Source: DASXYG01 sp036502625 (lineage in GTDB: Bacteria > Actinomycetota > Actinomycetes > Streptosporangiales > Streptosporangiaceae). Taken from it: a stretch of DNA of 64,000 nucleotides. The stretch spans positions 124,001 to 188,000 of the forward strand of contig DASXYG010000055.1 in NCBI GenBank assembly GCA_036502625.1, in the 5' to 3' direction. A program made the position numbers and the translations under genes. Of the stretch, positions 51,197 to 59,553 are shown in pieces. Positions within the stretch are counted from its first letter, which is position 1; the number at the start of each line of letters is the position of its first letter. Under the pieces are notes generated by a model that did not search any database, had not been told where the DNA came from, and saw only the letters and a program-made list of their open reading frames with translations.

Positions 51197-51225
51197 TTGA
51201 TCAGCCAATCGCATTCCGTTAGATT
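51197..51225 (+). promoter_or_regulatory. Predicted promoter of the small secreted peptide gene
   Basis: TTGATC (51197-51202) and TAGATT (51220-51225) are separated by exactly 17 bp and match consensus well for this genome. The region is AT-richer than its surroundings. A start near 51232 would give a leader of ~50 nt with AGGAACG as ribosome site before TTG 51282. Confidence 0.5.
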
Positions 51226-51281
51226 GAGGCGCCCTTCTGGCAATCCGCCGGAAATCACGCCCCATTAGGCAGGAACGCGCA

Positions 51282-51524
51282 TTGCGCACCACGCACATTT
51301 CGGGAGCGGCTATCGCCGCAATGGCAATTTTCATCGCACCGTCGACGGCGGCGAGCACCGACGGTTCGCAGGATCGACCAGACATCGAAAGGGTCGCTAT
51401 CTCCCAGCTACAACATACCTGGCACACGGTGGCCACGTTTGCCCGCTTCAAGTACTCGGGTCTGATGATCCTCGACCAATTCACGTACTCAAATAGGAAG
51501 CCAATGAAGTACGTTCTCGTCTAG
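51282..51524 (+). CDS. Small secreted peptide of unknown function
   Basis: TTG 51282 lies 7 nt after AGGA; 80 aa. The first ~25 residues form a signal peptide (MRTTHISGAAIAAMAIFIAP, then STAAS), leaving ~55 residues (DRPDIERVAISQLQHTWHTV, then FARFKYSGLMILDQFTYS and KPMKYVLV) rich in Tyr, Phe and Lys. The base composition is clearly lower in GC than neighbouring genes, suggesting recent arrival or weak codon selection. A fitting promoter (51197) and a hairpin after the stop (51537) frame it as a single-gene unit. No family is recognised. Confidence 0.5.
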   Translation: MRTTHISGAAIAAMAIFIAPSTAASTDGSQDRPDIERVAISQLQHTWHTVATFARFKYSGLMILDQFTYSNRKPMKYVLV

Positions 51525-51536
51525 ATGAGATCTCAT

Positions 51537-51568
51537 CGCCGTGGGCGTGTGGATGCGCGCCCACGGCG
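51537..51568 (+). terminator. Perfect 11-bp hairpin after the small secreted peptide gene
   Basis: CGCCGTGGGCG (51537-51547) and CGCCCACGGCG (51558-51568) pair perfectly around a 10-nt loop, starting 12 nt after the stop codon. It is preceded by the palindrome ATGAGATCTCAT (51525-51536). No T-run follows, as is common for terminators in GC-rich actinomycetes. Confidence 0.6.
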
Positions 51569-51599
51569 GACCCGCTCCCCCGCGGTGCGGGCGTGATCC

Positions 51600-52078
51600 C
51601 CCGGTCGCGGGAAGCCGGGGTGGGGCGCTGGGCACCAGGGCCGGGGGTCGCTGGCTTGGGTTGTTTGTGGGGGGCTGGTTCTGCTGGCGTTGCCGGCGCA
51701 TCTGGTGGTGCAGGTCGTGGGGGCTGCGTTCGGGATGGGGTCGGATCCGCGGGATCTGGTCAATCGGGGCGTGCTGTTGGCCGGTGGGGTCGCGTACGGG
51801 AAGACCGCGGCGGCCGAGCGGGCGTACTCCTCCATGCCGGTGCTGATGACTGTGGGCGGGCTGGCGCCGGTGCTGGGCGGGCTGGCCACGCTGGGGCTCA
51901 TCAGGCCGTGGGGGCAGGTGGTGCCGTGGCTCGGCGGGAGGCGGGTGCCGCGGGGGGACGCCGGGCCGCCGGCGGCGATCGGGCTGACGATGGCCGCGCG
52001 GCGTACGGCTACGTCCGGATCAGCGGGGCGGACGCGGATCGGGTTTGATTCTCGCGACGGATCCTGGCGCGGAGGTGG
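51600..52078 (+). pseudogene. Remnant of a membrane-protein gene (DUF3995-like)
   Basis: One frame reads SLAWVVCGGLVLLALPAHLV, then VQVVGAAFGMGSDPRDLVNR and LMTVGGLAPVLGGLATLGLI followed by RPWGQVVPWLGGRRVP, which looks like an actinobacterial multi-helix membrane protein. There is no start codon with a ribosome site before this, and after ~51950 the frame runs into non-protein-like sequence. It is best seen as a decayed fragment between the secreted-peptide terminator and the SDR gene. Confidence 0.4.
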
Positions 52079-52080
52079 CG

Positions 52081-52902
52081 ATGGGCGGCACGTACGTGGT
52101 GACCGGGGGCGGGCGGGGCATCGGGCCGGCGATCGTGGAGCGGCTGCTCGACGACGCGGCCGGTGTCGTGGTGCTCGAACGGGACGAGGACGCGGTGAGC
52201 TGGGTGGCGGGGCATCCGGACGCGGCGCGCATCGGGGTGGTCGGCGGCGACGCGGGCGACCCGGCGGTGGCCGAGCGCGCGGTCGAGCGGGCGCGTGAGC
52301 TGGGCGGGTTCGCCGGGTGGGTGAACAACGCGGCGGTCTTCCCCGCCGCCTCGGTGGACGTGCCGGACGCCGGCGACCTGCTCCGGCAGATCGCGGCCAA
52401 CCTCGATCCGGTGGTCGTGGGGTGTATGGCCGCCGTGCGCGGGTTCCTCGCCGACGGTGGCGGCGGCGGTGGCGGCGGCGGTGGCGGCGGTGGCGGCGGT
52501 GGCGGCGGCGCGATCGTGAACGTGTCGTCGCACCAGGCGGTGCGTGCCGTGCGCGGGTCGCTGCCGTACGCCACGGCCAAGGCGGCCGTCGAGGGCCTGA
52601 CCCGGGCGCTGGCCGTCGACTACGGGCCGCGCGGCATCCGGGTGAACGCGGTCGCGCTCGGATCCATCACCACCGCCCGCTACACCTCGATGCTCGCGGA
52701 GCGGGGTCCCGCGGCGGCCGGGCGGATCGAGGCGGAGATGCGACGGCTGCATCCGGTGGGCCGGGTGGGGCGTCCGGACGAGGTGGCCGAGGCGGTGGCG
52801 TACCTGCTGTCCGACCGCGCGGGCTTCGTGAACGGGGTGACGCTCCCGGTGGACGGCGGGCGCGCCGCGCAGGGGCGTGACCCGGAGGAGGCCAAGGACT
52901 GA
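52081..52902 (+). CDS. Short-chain dehydrogenase/reductase with an 18-glycine insertion
   Basis: ATG 52081 follows GGAGGTGGCG; 273 aa. It has the cofactor motif VVTGGGRGIGPAIV (~6-19), WVNNAAVFPA (NNAG-like), IVNVSSHQAV with the catalytic Ser, YATAKAAVEGL with the Tyr-x-x-x-Lys pair and the end VNGVTLPVDGGRAAQG. Eighteen consecutive glycines (codons 52456-52509) stand just before the strand that carries the catalytic Ser, where related enzymes have one or two residues. The insertion is in frame, so the enzyme may still fold with a flexible loop. The substrate is unknown. Confidence 0.88.
   Translation: MGGTYVVTGGGRGIGPAIVERLLDDAAGVVVLERDEDAVSWVAGHPDAARIGVVGGDAGDPAVAERAVERARELGGFAGWVNNAAVFPAASVDVPDAGDLLRQIAANLDPVVVGCMAAVRGFLADGGGGGGGGGGGGGGGGGGAIVNVSSHQAVRAVRGSLPYATAKAAVEGLTRALAVDYGPRGIRVNAVALGSITTARYTSMLAERGPAAAGRIEAEMRRLHPVGRVGRPDEVAEAVAYLLSDRAGFVNGVTLPVDGGRAAQGRDPEEAKD
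52456..52509 (+). repeat. GGT/GGC trinucleotide tract encoding 18 glycines
   Basis: The tract is eighteen consecutive GGC or GGT codons without interruption inside the SDR gene. GGT codons at near-regular steps suggest growth by slippage of a short GGTGGCGGC-like unit. Length variation between strains would be expected. Confidence 0.9.
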
Positions 52903-53164
52903 GCCGTAGGTATGCCGATCCGTACGGCCGCGACCGCCGGTTAGGTGCGGCGGATAGGTCATCGTACGGATTCGCGCACATCGCCCGATCCCGGATAGTC
53001 GGGGCATGTCGGCGCATGCGCGGAGGCCGTTGACGCACGGGGACGACCCGGTGTCCGCGCATCGCCGGCGGCCTGATCGGGCGGGCCGGCGACGTACGCC
53101 GTGGGCCGGGGCCTGAGGGGGGCCCGGCTCGCGGCCGTGGCCGGCCCGCCGTGGGTGGGGAGGC
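52903..53164. other. Intergenic region without recognised gene
   Basis: Between the SDR stop and the terminator-like hairpin there are ~260 bp of GC-rich sequence with short inverted bits (GTCGGCGCATGCGC). No coding frame with a ribosome site, no promoter and no RNA gene was recognised. Confidence 0.4.
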
Positions 53165-53203
53165 GGCGGTGGCCCCAGCCGTGCCGCTTCGGTGGCCACC
53201 GCC
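53165..53203. terminator. Hairpin between convergent SDR and LuxR-STAND genes
   Basis: GGCGGTGGCC (53165-53174) and GGCCACCGCC (53194-53203) pair perfectly over ten bases with a 19-nt loop. It lies 35 nt beyond the stop of the minus-strand LuxR-STAND gene, facing the SDR gene, so it may end transcription from either side. Confidence 0.5.
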
Positions 53204-53237
53204 GTCGGGGTCACCCCGCCCGACGGCGCGGCCGGCC

Positions 53238-55565
53238 CTACGGGTTCGTCGTGAGCCAGGTGGTGATCTGGACGCGGGAGCTGACGTCGAGCTTCGCGCG
53301 GATGTGCTCCACGTGGGCGTCGACCGTGCGCTTGGAGATGAACAGCCGCGCGGCGATCTCCCGGTTGGACAGGCCGTCGGCGACCAGCGCGGCCACCTCG
53401 CGTTCCCGGCTGGTCAGCGGGTCGGACTCCGGGCGGTCGTCGGACGCGGGATCGGTGAGCCGGTCGGCGTTCGCCAGCGCCAGCCGTACGACGTGGTCCA
53501 CCGGGTGGCGGGCCCCTTTGTCGTGCAGCGCGTCGAACGGGCCGTCGCCGAGGTCGTCGCGCGCGGCCTTCTCGGCCTGCTGGTGGATCTCCTCCATGGT
53601 CGGGTTGCCCGACAGCCGCTGCCCGATCCGCGCCCACAGGGCGTCGGCCGCGCCGAGCAGCCAGGCCGTACGCTCCTGGCGGCCCGCGGCGCCGGCCAGC
53701 CACGCCAGCGTCTCCAGGCAGTAGGTGACGCCGATGGTGTCGCCCATGGCGTGCTTCATCGGCAGCGCATGGCACAGCGACTCGGTGGCGGCGTCGTAGC
53801 GGCCCTGGAGGAACCGGCCGGTGCCGCCGATGAAGTGCAGCCAACTGTTCATGCAGCACTCGCGGCTGCCCGCGCCGAGGCGGGCGATGCCGCTCTCGTA
53901 GCCGGCCTCGCAGGCGTCGAGCTCGCCGGCCAGCAGCGACATGTACGCGAACTGCGCGTCGAGGGAGACCAGGCCGATGTGGTCGCCGATCGTCTCCATG
54001 TGCGCACGCGCGGCGGCCTCGGTGGCGCGCGCGTCGTCGAGCCGGCCCGCGACGGTCAGCGCCAGGTGGGAGTAGAGCAGGCCGCGGGAGGCCGCGACGG
54101 CGTCGCCGGCGCGTTCGGCCACGGCGACGCCGGTGCTCGCGTCGTCGAGCGCGCCCGCGTGGTCGCCGCGCAGCGTGGAGAGCTGGGACCTGGCCACCAG
54201 CGCCCAGGCGCGCTCGCCGGACGGGTCGGCCGATCGTTCGAGCACGCGGCTCAGCCAGTAGCGGCCCTCGGTGAGCGCGCCCGTGACGTGCCAGTAGCCC
54301 CAGAGGTCGTTGGCCAGCGCGGCGGCCTGCCCGCCCTGGCCGGGGATGGTGAAGCCGTACTCCAGCGCGACGCGGACGTTGGCGTGCTCCCGGTTCAGCG
54401 CGCTGATGCGCGGCACCTGGTCGTCGTCGAGGAAGTGCTCCCCGATGTGGTGGGCGAGCCCGGCGTAGCGGGCGAGGTGGCGCGTACGTACGGCCTCCTC
54501 CTCGCCGGACGCCGCCAGGTGCTCGGCCCCGAACTCGCGGAGGGTGTCGAGCAGGCGGTAGCGGGTGCCGCCGGGGCCGCCGGGGCCGTCGCCGTCGTCC
54601 ACCCGCAGCACCAGCGACTTGTCCACCAGGTTGATCAGGGTCTCCGGGATGTCCATCTCCGTGAGCCGGTCGTCGGCGCAGACCTCGCTGACGGCGGCGA
54701 TGTCGAACGTGCCGGCGAACACCGACAGCCGCGCCCACAGCAGCCGCTCCTCGGGGGTGCACAGCTCGTGGCTCCACTCGATGGCGGTGCGCAGCGTCTG
54801 ATGGCGCGGCAGCGCGGTGCGCCGCCCGCCGGTCAGGACCCGGAAGCGGTCCTCCAGCCAGTCGATGAGCTGCGTCAGCGACACGGCCCGCAGCCGTACG
54901 GTGGCCAGCTCGATGGCCAGCGGTATGCCGTCGAGGCGGCGGCACAGCCGGATGACGTCGGCGCGGTTGGCGTCGGTGACGGCGAAGTTCGGGTCGACGG
55001 CAGCGGCGCGCTGGGCGAACAGCTCCACGGCGTCGCCGCCGGCCTCGGCGTCGTCGGCGTCGGGCACCGGGAGCGGCGGCACGGGCAGGGTGTGCTCGCC
55101 GGGGACGTCCAGCGGCTGGCGGCTCGTGGCCAGCATGCGCACGCCCGCGGTCTCGCGCAGCACGACGTCGGCGAGCATCGCGCAGGCGTCGACCAGGTGC
55201 TCGCACGTGTCGAAGATCAGCAGGATCCGCTTGTCGCGCAGGTGGTCGAGGACGGCGTCGAGCTGCGTACGGGTGTCCTGCTCGGGCAGGCCGAGGCAGG
55301 TGGCCACGGTGTGCGGCAGCAGCTCGGGGTCGCGCAGCCCGGACAGCTCGACCAGGCACACGCCGTCGTCGAACCGGTCGGCGACCTGCGCGGCGCAGCG
55401 GAGGGTGAGCCGGGTCTTGCCCACACCGCCCGCGCCGATCACGGTCACCAGCCGCGCGGTGTCGAGCAGACCGGCGAGCCGGGTCAGCTCCGCGCGGCGG
55501 CCGACGAACCCGGTCACCTCCACCGGGGGTTCCCCGGCACGCCGCCGGCTGACGGTAAAGGCCAT
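53238..55565 (-). CDS. LuxR-family regulator with NB-ARC ATPase and TPR
   Basis: ATG 55565 (MAFTVSRRRAG) follows GGGGGG; 775 aa. Order of parts: P-loop VIGAGGVGKTRLTLRCAAQV (~45), the NB-ARC marks ILLIFDTCEHLVD (Walker B), MLATSRQPLDVPGE and RLDGIPLAIELA, a winged-helix segment YRLLDTLREFG, a long TPR region (~400-690) and a C-terminal LuxR helix-turn-helix (PLTSREREVAALVADGLSNR, then RLFISKRTVDAHVEHIRAKL). It is an ATP-gated transcription factor of unknown target. It lies downstream of fruK on the same strand but behind a 144-bp gap, so it is likely its own unit. Confidence 0.92.
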   Translation of the reverse strand: MAFTVSRRRAGEPPVEVTGFVGRRAELTRLAGLLDTARLVTVIGAGGVGKTRLTLRCAAQVADRFDDGVCLVELSGLRDPELLPHTVATCLGLPEQDTRTQLDAVLDHLRDKRILLIFDTCEHLVDACAMLADVVLRETAGVRMLATSRQPLDVPGEHTLPVPPLPVPDADDAEAGGDAVELFAQRAAAVDPNFAVTDANRADVIRLCRRLDGIPLAIELATVRLRAVSLTQLIDWLEDRFRVLTGGRRTALPRHQTLRTAIEWSHELCTPEERLLWARLSVFAGTFDIAAVSEVCADDRLTEMDIPETLINLVDKSLVLRVDDGDGPGGPGGTRYRLLDTLREFGAEHLAASGEEEAVRTRHLARYAGLAHHIGEHFLDDDQVPRISALNREHANVRVALEYGFTIPGQGGQAAALANDLWGYWHVTGALTEGRYWLSRVLERSADPSGERAWALVARSQLSTLRGDHAGALDDASTGVAVAERAGDAVAASRGLLYSHLALTVAGRLDDARATEAAARAHMETIGDHIGLVSLDAQFAYMSLLAGELDACEAGYESGIARLGAGSRECCMNSWLHFIGGTGRFLQGRYDAATESLCHALPMKHAMGDTIGVTYCLETLAWLAGAAGRQERTAWLLGAADALWARIGQRLSGNPTMEEIHQQAEKAARDDLGDGPFDALHDKGARHPVDHVVRLALANADRLTDPASDDRPESDPLTSREREVAALVADGLSNREIAARLFISKRTVDAHVEHIRAKLDVSSRVQITTWLTTNP

Positions 55566-55709
55566 TTCGCCCCCCACAGAGCGTCCCTCCCCCGTTTCCG
55601 CACCGGACGATACGCGCGCGGTGACCACACGTAAGGGGGAACGGGGAATCGGACCCGATCTCGTATCAGGAGCACCGGACCGATATCCGGCACGGTGTCC
55701 CGTACGGCC

Positions 55710-56654
55710 TCAGGTGCGGTCGGTGAGGGGCCTGTCGGGGTCGGGGCGGTCGTGGACGCGGACGGTCCAGTGGCCGTCGACGCGCGCCGGGTCGAGGAGG
55801 GTTCCGGGCGCGGAGACGGCGGCGCCCGCCCAGTCGAGCGCGGCCGCCAGGGCGTCCGGGCCGTCGGCGCCGGCGGCGAGGAACCCGGCGAGCAGGGCGT
55901 CGCCGGCCCCGACGCTGCTGCGCGGCCGGTCGATGGCCACCTCGCCGTGGACCGCGCCCGTACGGGTGACCAGCAGCGCGCCGTCGCGGCCGAGGCTGGT
56001 CAGCACCTGGCCGGCGCCGCGGTCGAGCAGCAGCGCGGACGCGTCGAGCGCCTGCCCGATCGTGGTGATCACCGCGCCGGTGGCGTCGGCGAGCTCCACG
56101 ACGTTGGGCTTGACCAGGTCGGGGCGGGCGGCGAGCGCGGCGCGCAGCGGTACGCCCGAGGTGTCCACGGCGACGCGCGCGCGGCCGGGGCGTACGGCGG
56201 CGCACAGCTCGGCGAAGAAGTCGTCGGGCGCGCCGGGCGGGAGGCTGCCGCATCCGGCGATCCAGCCGGCGCCGTCCGCGGCGTCCAGCACCGCCTTGAT
56301 CAGGCCGTCCGCCTCGTCGCCTGTGATCTCCGGGCCGCGCTCGTTGATCTTGGTGACGGTGCCGCCCGGCTCGGCGAGGCTCACGTTGCTGCGCACCTCG
56401 CCGGCGATGGGCACCGGGCGGAAGTCGATGCCGGCCGCGGTGAGCATCCGGGCGAGCCGGTCGCCCTCCGGGCCGCCGACGGGCAGCACGGCGCGGGTGG
56501 CGCGGCCGTGCGCGGCCAGCGCCAGCGAGACGTTCACGCCCTTGCCGCTGGGCTCGTGCCAGGTGCTGGTGGCGCGGACGACCTCGCCGCGGCGGATGCC
56601 GGGCACCGCGATGGTGCGGTCGACGCTGGGGTTCGGGGTGACGCTGACGATCAT
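55710..56654 (-). CDS. fruK: 1-phosphofructokinase/tagatose-6-phosphate kinase (PfkB family)
   Basis: This 314-aa protein has the PfkB marks VTPNPSVDRTIAVPGI at the start, EPSGKGVNVSLALAAHG (~36), GSLPPGAP (~140) and the catalytic loop SSVGAGDALLAGFLAAG (~245) with its Asp base. LacC/FruK-type kinases phosphorylate fructose 1-phosphate or tagatose 6-phosphate to the bisphosphate. ATG 56654 overlaps the DeoR stop. With the FGGY kinase and the divergent class II aldolase of this locus it forms a full ketose-to-triose route. No EIIFru or FPr gene is present, so the symbol reflects family, not a proven PTS pathway. Confidence 0.85.
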   Translation of the reverse strand: MIVSVTPNPSVDRTIAVPGIRRGEVVRATSTWHEPSGKGVNVSLALAAHGRATRAVLPVGGPEGDRLARMLTAAGIDFRPVPIAGEVRSNVSLAEPGGTVTKINERGPEITGDEADGLIKAVLDAADGAGWIAGCGSLPPGAPDDFFAELCAAVRPGRARVAVDTSGVPLRAALAARPDLVKPNVVELADATGAVITTIGQALDASALLLDRGAGQVLTSLGRDGALLVTRTGAVHGEVAIDRPRSSVGAGDALLAGFLAAGADGPDALAAALDWAGAAVSAPGTLLDPARVDGHWTVRVHDRPDPDRPLTDRT

Positions 56655-57445
56655 GCGCGGACCAGTTCCACACCCGCGGCCGTGAGCCGCCCGGCCTCCG
56701 CGTCGGCGATGCCGGTGTCAGTGATCATGAGGTCGATGTCGTCCACCGATCCGTAGCGGCGCAGCGAGGCGTGGCCGATCTTGCTGTGGTCGGTGAGCAG
56801 GACGCGCCGGCTCGCGATGGCGAACATCTCCCGCTTGATGTCGGCCTCGGCGGGGTCGGGCGTCGTGAGCCCGGCCTCCAGGTCGATGCCGTTGCAGCCG
56901 AGGAAGGCCACGTCCACGTTGATCTCCCGTAGTGCGCGCAGCGCCCAGCCCTCGACCTGCGCGTACGTGCGCTCCCGTACGCGCCCGCCGGTGGTGTAGA
57001 CGGTCAGGCGCGGACGGGAGACCAGCGCGAGCGCGATCGTCAGCGTGTTGGTGAACACGGTGAGGTCGCGGTCGGCCGGGATCATCTCCGCGAAGTACGT
57101 GCAGGTGGAGCCCGCGTCGATGAGGATCGTGCCCTGGCGGGGCAGCTCCTCGACGGCGCGGCGTGCGATGCGCTTCTTCTCGTCGGTGTACTCGGTGCGT
57201 GCGGGGACCGCGGGCTCGAAGGACAGGCCGTCGCCGGCCACCGCGCCGCCGCGGACCCGCCGGAGCATGCCCTGGTGCTCCAGCTCCGAGAGGTCCTTGC
57301 GGATCGTCTCGGTGGTCACCCGCAGCTCCGCGGCGGCGCGCGCCGCCTCGATCCGGCCGGTGGCGCGGAGGGTGTCGAGCAGGGCCTGCTGGCGCTCGAC
57401 GGCGTACAGCGCCGACCCGCCGTCCGTACCCTGGTCCCCGCTCAC
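56651..57445 (-). CDS. DeoR-family sugar-pathway repressor
   Basis: GTG 57445 follows GAAGGGAG; 264 aa. It has an N-terminal helix-turn-helix (RIEAARAAAELRVTTETIRK, then DLSELEHQGMLRRVRGGAV) and the C-terminal DeoRC sugar-phosphate sensor (GTILIDAGSTCTYFAEMIP, TTGGRVRERTYAQVEGWAL, LLTDHSKIGHASLRRYG). DeoR repressors respond to phosphorylated sugars made by their own operon, here the kinase products. The phased repeats at 61789-61820 in the divergent promoter region are the likely operator. Confidence 0.93.
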   Translation of the reverse strand: MSGDQGTDGGSALYAVERQQALLDTLRATGRIEAARAAAELRVTTETIRKDLSELEHQGMLRRVRGGAVAGDGLSFEPAVPARTEYTDEKKRIARRAVEELPRQGTILIDAGSTCTYFAEMIPADRDLTVFTNTLTIALALVSRPRLTVYTTGGRVRERTYAQVEGWALRALREINVDVAFLGCNGIDLEAGLTTPDPAEADIKREMFAIASRRVLLTDHSKIGHASLRRYGSVDDIDLMITDTGIADAEAGRLTAAGVELVRA

Positions 57446-57473
57446 ATCGGCTCCCTTCTCCGGCCGCGGCCGC

Positions 57474-58454
57474 TCAGCACTTCGTCTTGTAGGTGGCCGC
57501 CTGGCCGGACTTCAGGTCGTCCTTGGTGATCGCGACGGTGCCGGTGCCGGTCTGGGCGGCGGGCTTCTGACCCTTGAGCAGTTTGACCATGTTGTCCACC
57601 GCTTGTACGCCGATCTGGTTCGGCTGCTGCGCGATCAGCGCCTGGACCTCGCCGCGGCGGAGCTGCTGCACCTGGACGGGGCCGGCGTCGAAGCCGACGA
57701 GCTTGACCTTGCCCTGCTTCTTGGCGTTCCGCAGGCCGGTGGCCGCGCCCTCGGCGGCGAACTGGTTGGTGGCGAAGATGCCGGTCAGGCCGGGGTTGGC
57801 GGCCAGCGTCGCGGACACGATGGACGCGGCCTTCGCCGGGTCGTTGTCGTTGACCTGCGGCTTCAGCGCCTTGATGTTCGGATACTTCTTGATCTCGTCG
57901 AGGAAGCCGTTCTGCCGCTCGTCGGACGTCGACACGCCCGCCTTGAACGCGATGACCAGCACCGTGCCCTTGCCGCCGACCAGCTTGGCGAGGGAGTCGG
58001 CGGCGGCCGCGCCGGCCTTGCGGTTGTCGGTGGAGACGCCGAACGAGGAGACGCCGCTCTTGGCCAGGCTCGTGTCGACCGTGCCGAGCTTGATGCCGGC
58101 CTGCTTGGCGCGCAGCAGCGGCGGCAGCATGGCCTGCGCGTCCGTCGGCGCGATGAGCATCCCGGCGGGCTTCTTGGCCACGACGCCGCTGACGATGGGC
58201 GTCTGCTGGGACGGGTCGAACTGCTGCGGCGCCTGCTCGTTGATCTTCAGGCCGTACTTCTTGGCCTCGCTGCGGATGCCGCAGCCCATCGTGATGTAGA
58301 AGCTGTCGCCGGAGACGCCGGGGACGAAGGCGATGTCCTTGCCGTTGACGGCACCGCCGCCGGTGTCACCGCCGCCACTGGTTCCGCCGCAGGCCGCGGC
58401 GGTGGCGAGGACGGCCGCGGCCGCCACGGCCGGGACGATCTTACGTGCGCGCAT
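57474..58454 (-). CDS. Sugar ABC transporter substrate-binding lipoprotein
   Basis: This 326-aa protein begins with a lipoprotein signal (VPAVAAAAVLATAAACGGTS; lipobox LATAAAC with Cys ~22). The mature part is a type I periplasmic-binding fold of the RbsB group (FYITMGCGIRSEAKKYGL, GMLIAPTDAQAMLPPLLRAK, GIFATNQFAAEGAATGLRNA, LVGFDAGPVQVQQLRRGEVQ, ALIAQQPNQIGVQAVDNMV). It delivers a sugar to the permease encoded just upstream in the operon; ketoses such as fructose or tagatose fit the pathway. It is 28 nt before the DeoR gene. Confidence 0.93.
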   Translation of the reverse strand: MRARKIVPAVAAAAVLATAAACGGTSGGGDTGGGAVNGKDIAFVPGVSGDSFYITMGCGIRSEAKKYGLKINEQAPQQFDPSQQTPIVSGVVAKKPAGMLIAPTDAQAMLPPLLRAKQAGIKLGTVDTSLAKSGVSSFGVSTDNRKAGAAAADSLAKLVGGKGTVLVIAFKAGVSTSDERQNGFLDEIKKYPNIKALKPQVNDNDPAKAASIVSATLAANPGLTGIFATNQFAAEGAATGLRNAKKQGKVKLVGFDAGPVQVQQLRRGEVQALIAQQPNQIGVQAVDNMVKLLKGQKPAAQTGTGTVAITKDDLKSGQAATYKTKC

Positions 58455-58509
58455 GGGGAGACTCCTTGACTGGAACTCGTACGGGGTGGGGCGGGCCGCG
58501 CGGTGGCGG

Positions 58510-59553
58510 CTAGGTTCTGCCGCCCTGGCGGGCGCGGCGCCGGAGCTGGTCGAGGTAGACGGCGGCGATGAGGACCGCGCCGACGGCGACCTGCTGCCAG
58601 AACGCGGAGACGCCGAGCACGACGAAGCCGTTCTGCAGCACGGTCGGGATGAAGACGCCGACGATGGTGCCGAACATCGACCCGCGGCCGCCGAACAGGC
58701 TCGTGCCGCCGATCACCACGGCCGCGATCGTCTGGAGGTTGTCGGTGGTGTGCCCGCCGAGCGTCGTGGTCGCGAAGCGGGCCAGCGACAGGTAGCCGGC
58801 GACGCCCGCGAGCAGCCCGCCGATCATGTACACCTTCATCAGGTGCGCGGCGGTGTTGACGCCCGAGCGGCGCAGCGCCTCGGCGTTGGAGCCCGCGGCG
58901 TACGTCCGCCGCCCGAACCTGGTCTTCGCCAGCACGACGCCGAACACGACGGCCAGCGCGAGCGCGATCACGAACAGCCAGGGGATGCCGATGACCTGGC
59001 CGGAGCCGATGCTGAGCACCAGGCCGAGCGGCACGTTCCGTACGTCCACGCCGCCGGTGATCAGCAGCGCCGCGCCGGTGGCCGCGCCCATGGTGCCGAG
59101 CGTGACGATCAGCGGGGGGATGCGCGCCTTCGCGACGAGGAAGCCGTTGATCGCGCCCCACACGGCGCCGCTGAGCACGGCGCCGACGACGCCCGCGAGG
59201 ATGGCCGCGGTGCCGTCGCCGCCGAGGGCGTTCATCGTCTTCGCGGCGATCACGCCGGAGAACACGAGCACGCCGTTCACCGAGAGGTCGATGCCGCCGG
59301 TGAGGATGACGTACGTGCTGCCGACCGCGAGGACCAGCAGGATCGCCGCGTCCGACACGATGTTCTGCGCGTTGGCGACGGACGGGAAGCCGCTCGGGCT
59401 GAGGATCGAGAAGACGATCACCAGGAGCACGAGGATGCCGAAGATGCCGCTGGTCGGGTCGGCGACCAGGCGCTTCGCCCGTACGGCCCAGCCGCCGGGT
59501 TCGGGTCCGCCGGCCGCGCCCGCCGCGCGTGGCCGGGTCGCGGGGGTCGTCAT
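58510..59553 (-). CDS. Sugar ABC transporter permease (RbsC/FrcC-like)
   Basis: This 347-aa protein has eight to ten hydrophobic segments. Family marks are ILTGGIDLSVNGVLVFSGVI (~85), IPPLIVTLGTMGAATGAALL and the conserved AAGSNAEALRRSGVNTAAH loop (~222) followed by VVIGGTSLFGGRGSMFGTIV. ATG 59553 overlaps the ATPase stop (ATGA). It likely acts as a homodimer, since only one permease gene is present. Confidence 0.94.
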   Translation of the reverse strand: MTTPATRPRAAGAAGGPEPGGWAVRAKRLVADPTSGIFGILVLLVIVFSILSPSGFPSVANAQNIVSDAAILLVLAVGSTYVILTGGIDLSVNGVLVFSGVIAAKTMNALGGDGTAAILAGVVGAVLSGAVWGAINGFLVAKARIPPLIVTLGTMGAATGAALLITGGVDVRNVPLGLVLSIGSGQVIGIPWLFVIALALAVVFGVVLAKTRFGRRTYAAGSNAEALRRSGVNTAAHLMKVYMIGGLLAGVAGYLSLARFATTTLGGHTTDNLQTIAAVVIGGTSLFGGRGSMFGTIVGVFIPTVLQNGFVVLGVSAFWQQVAVGAVLIAAVYLDQLRRRARQGGRT

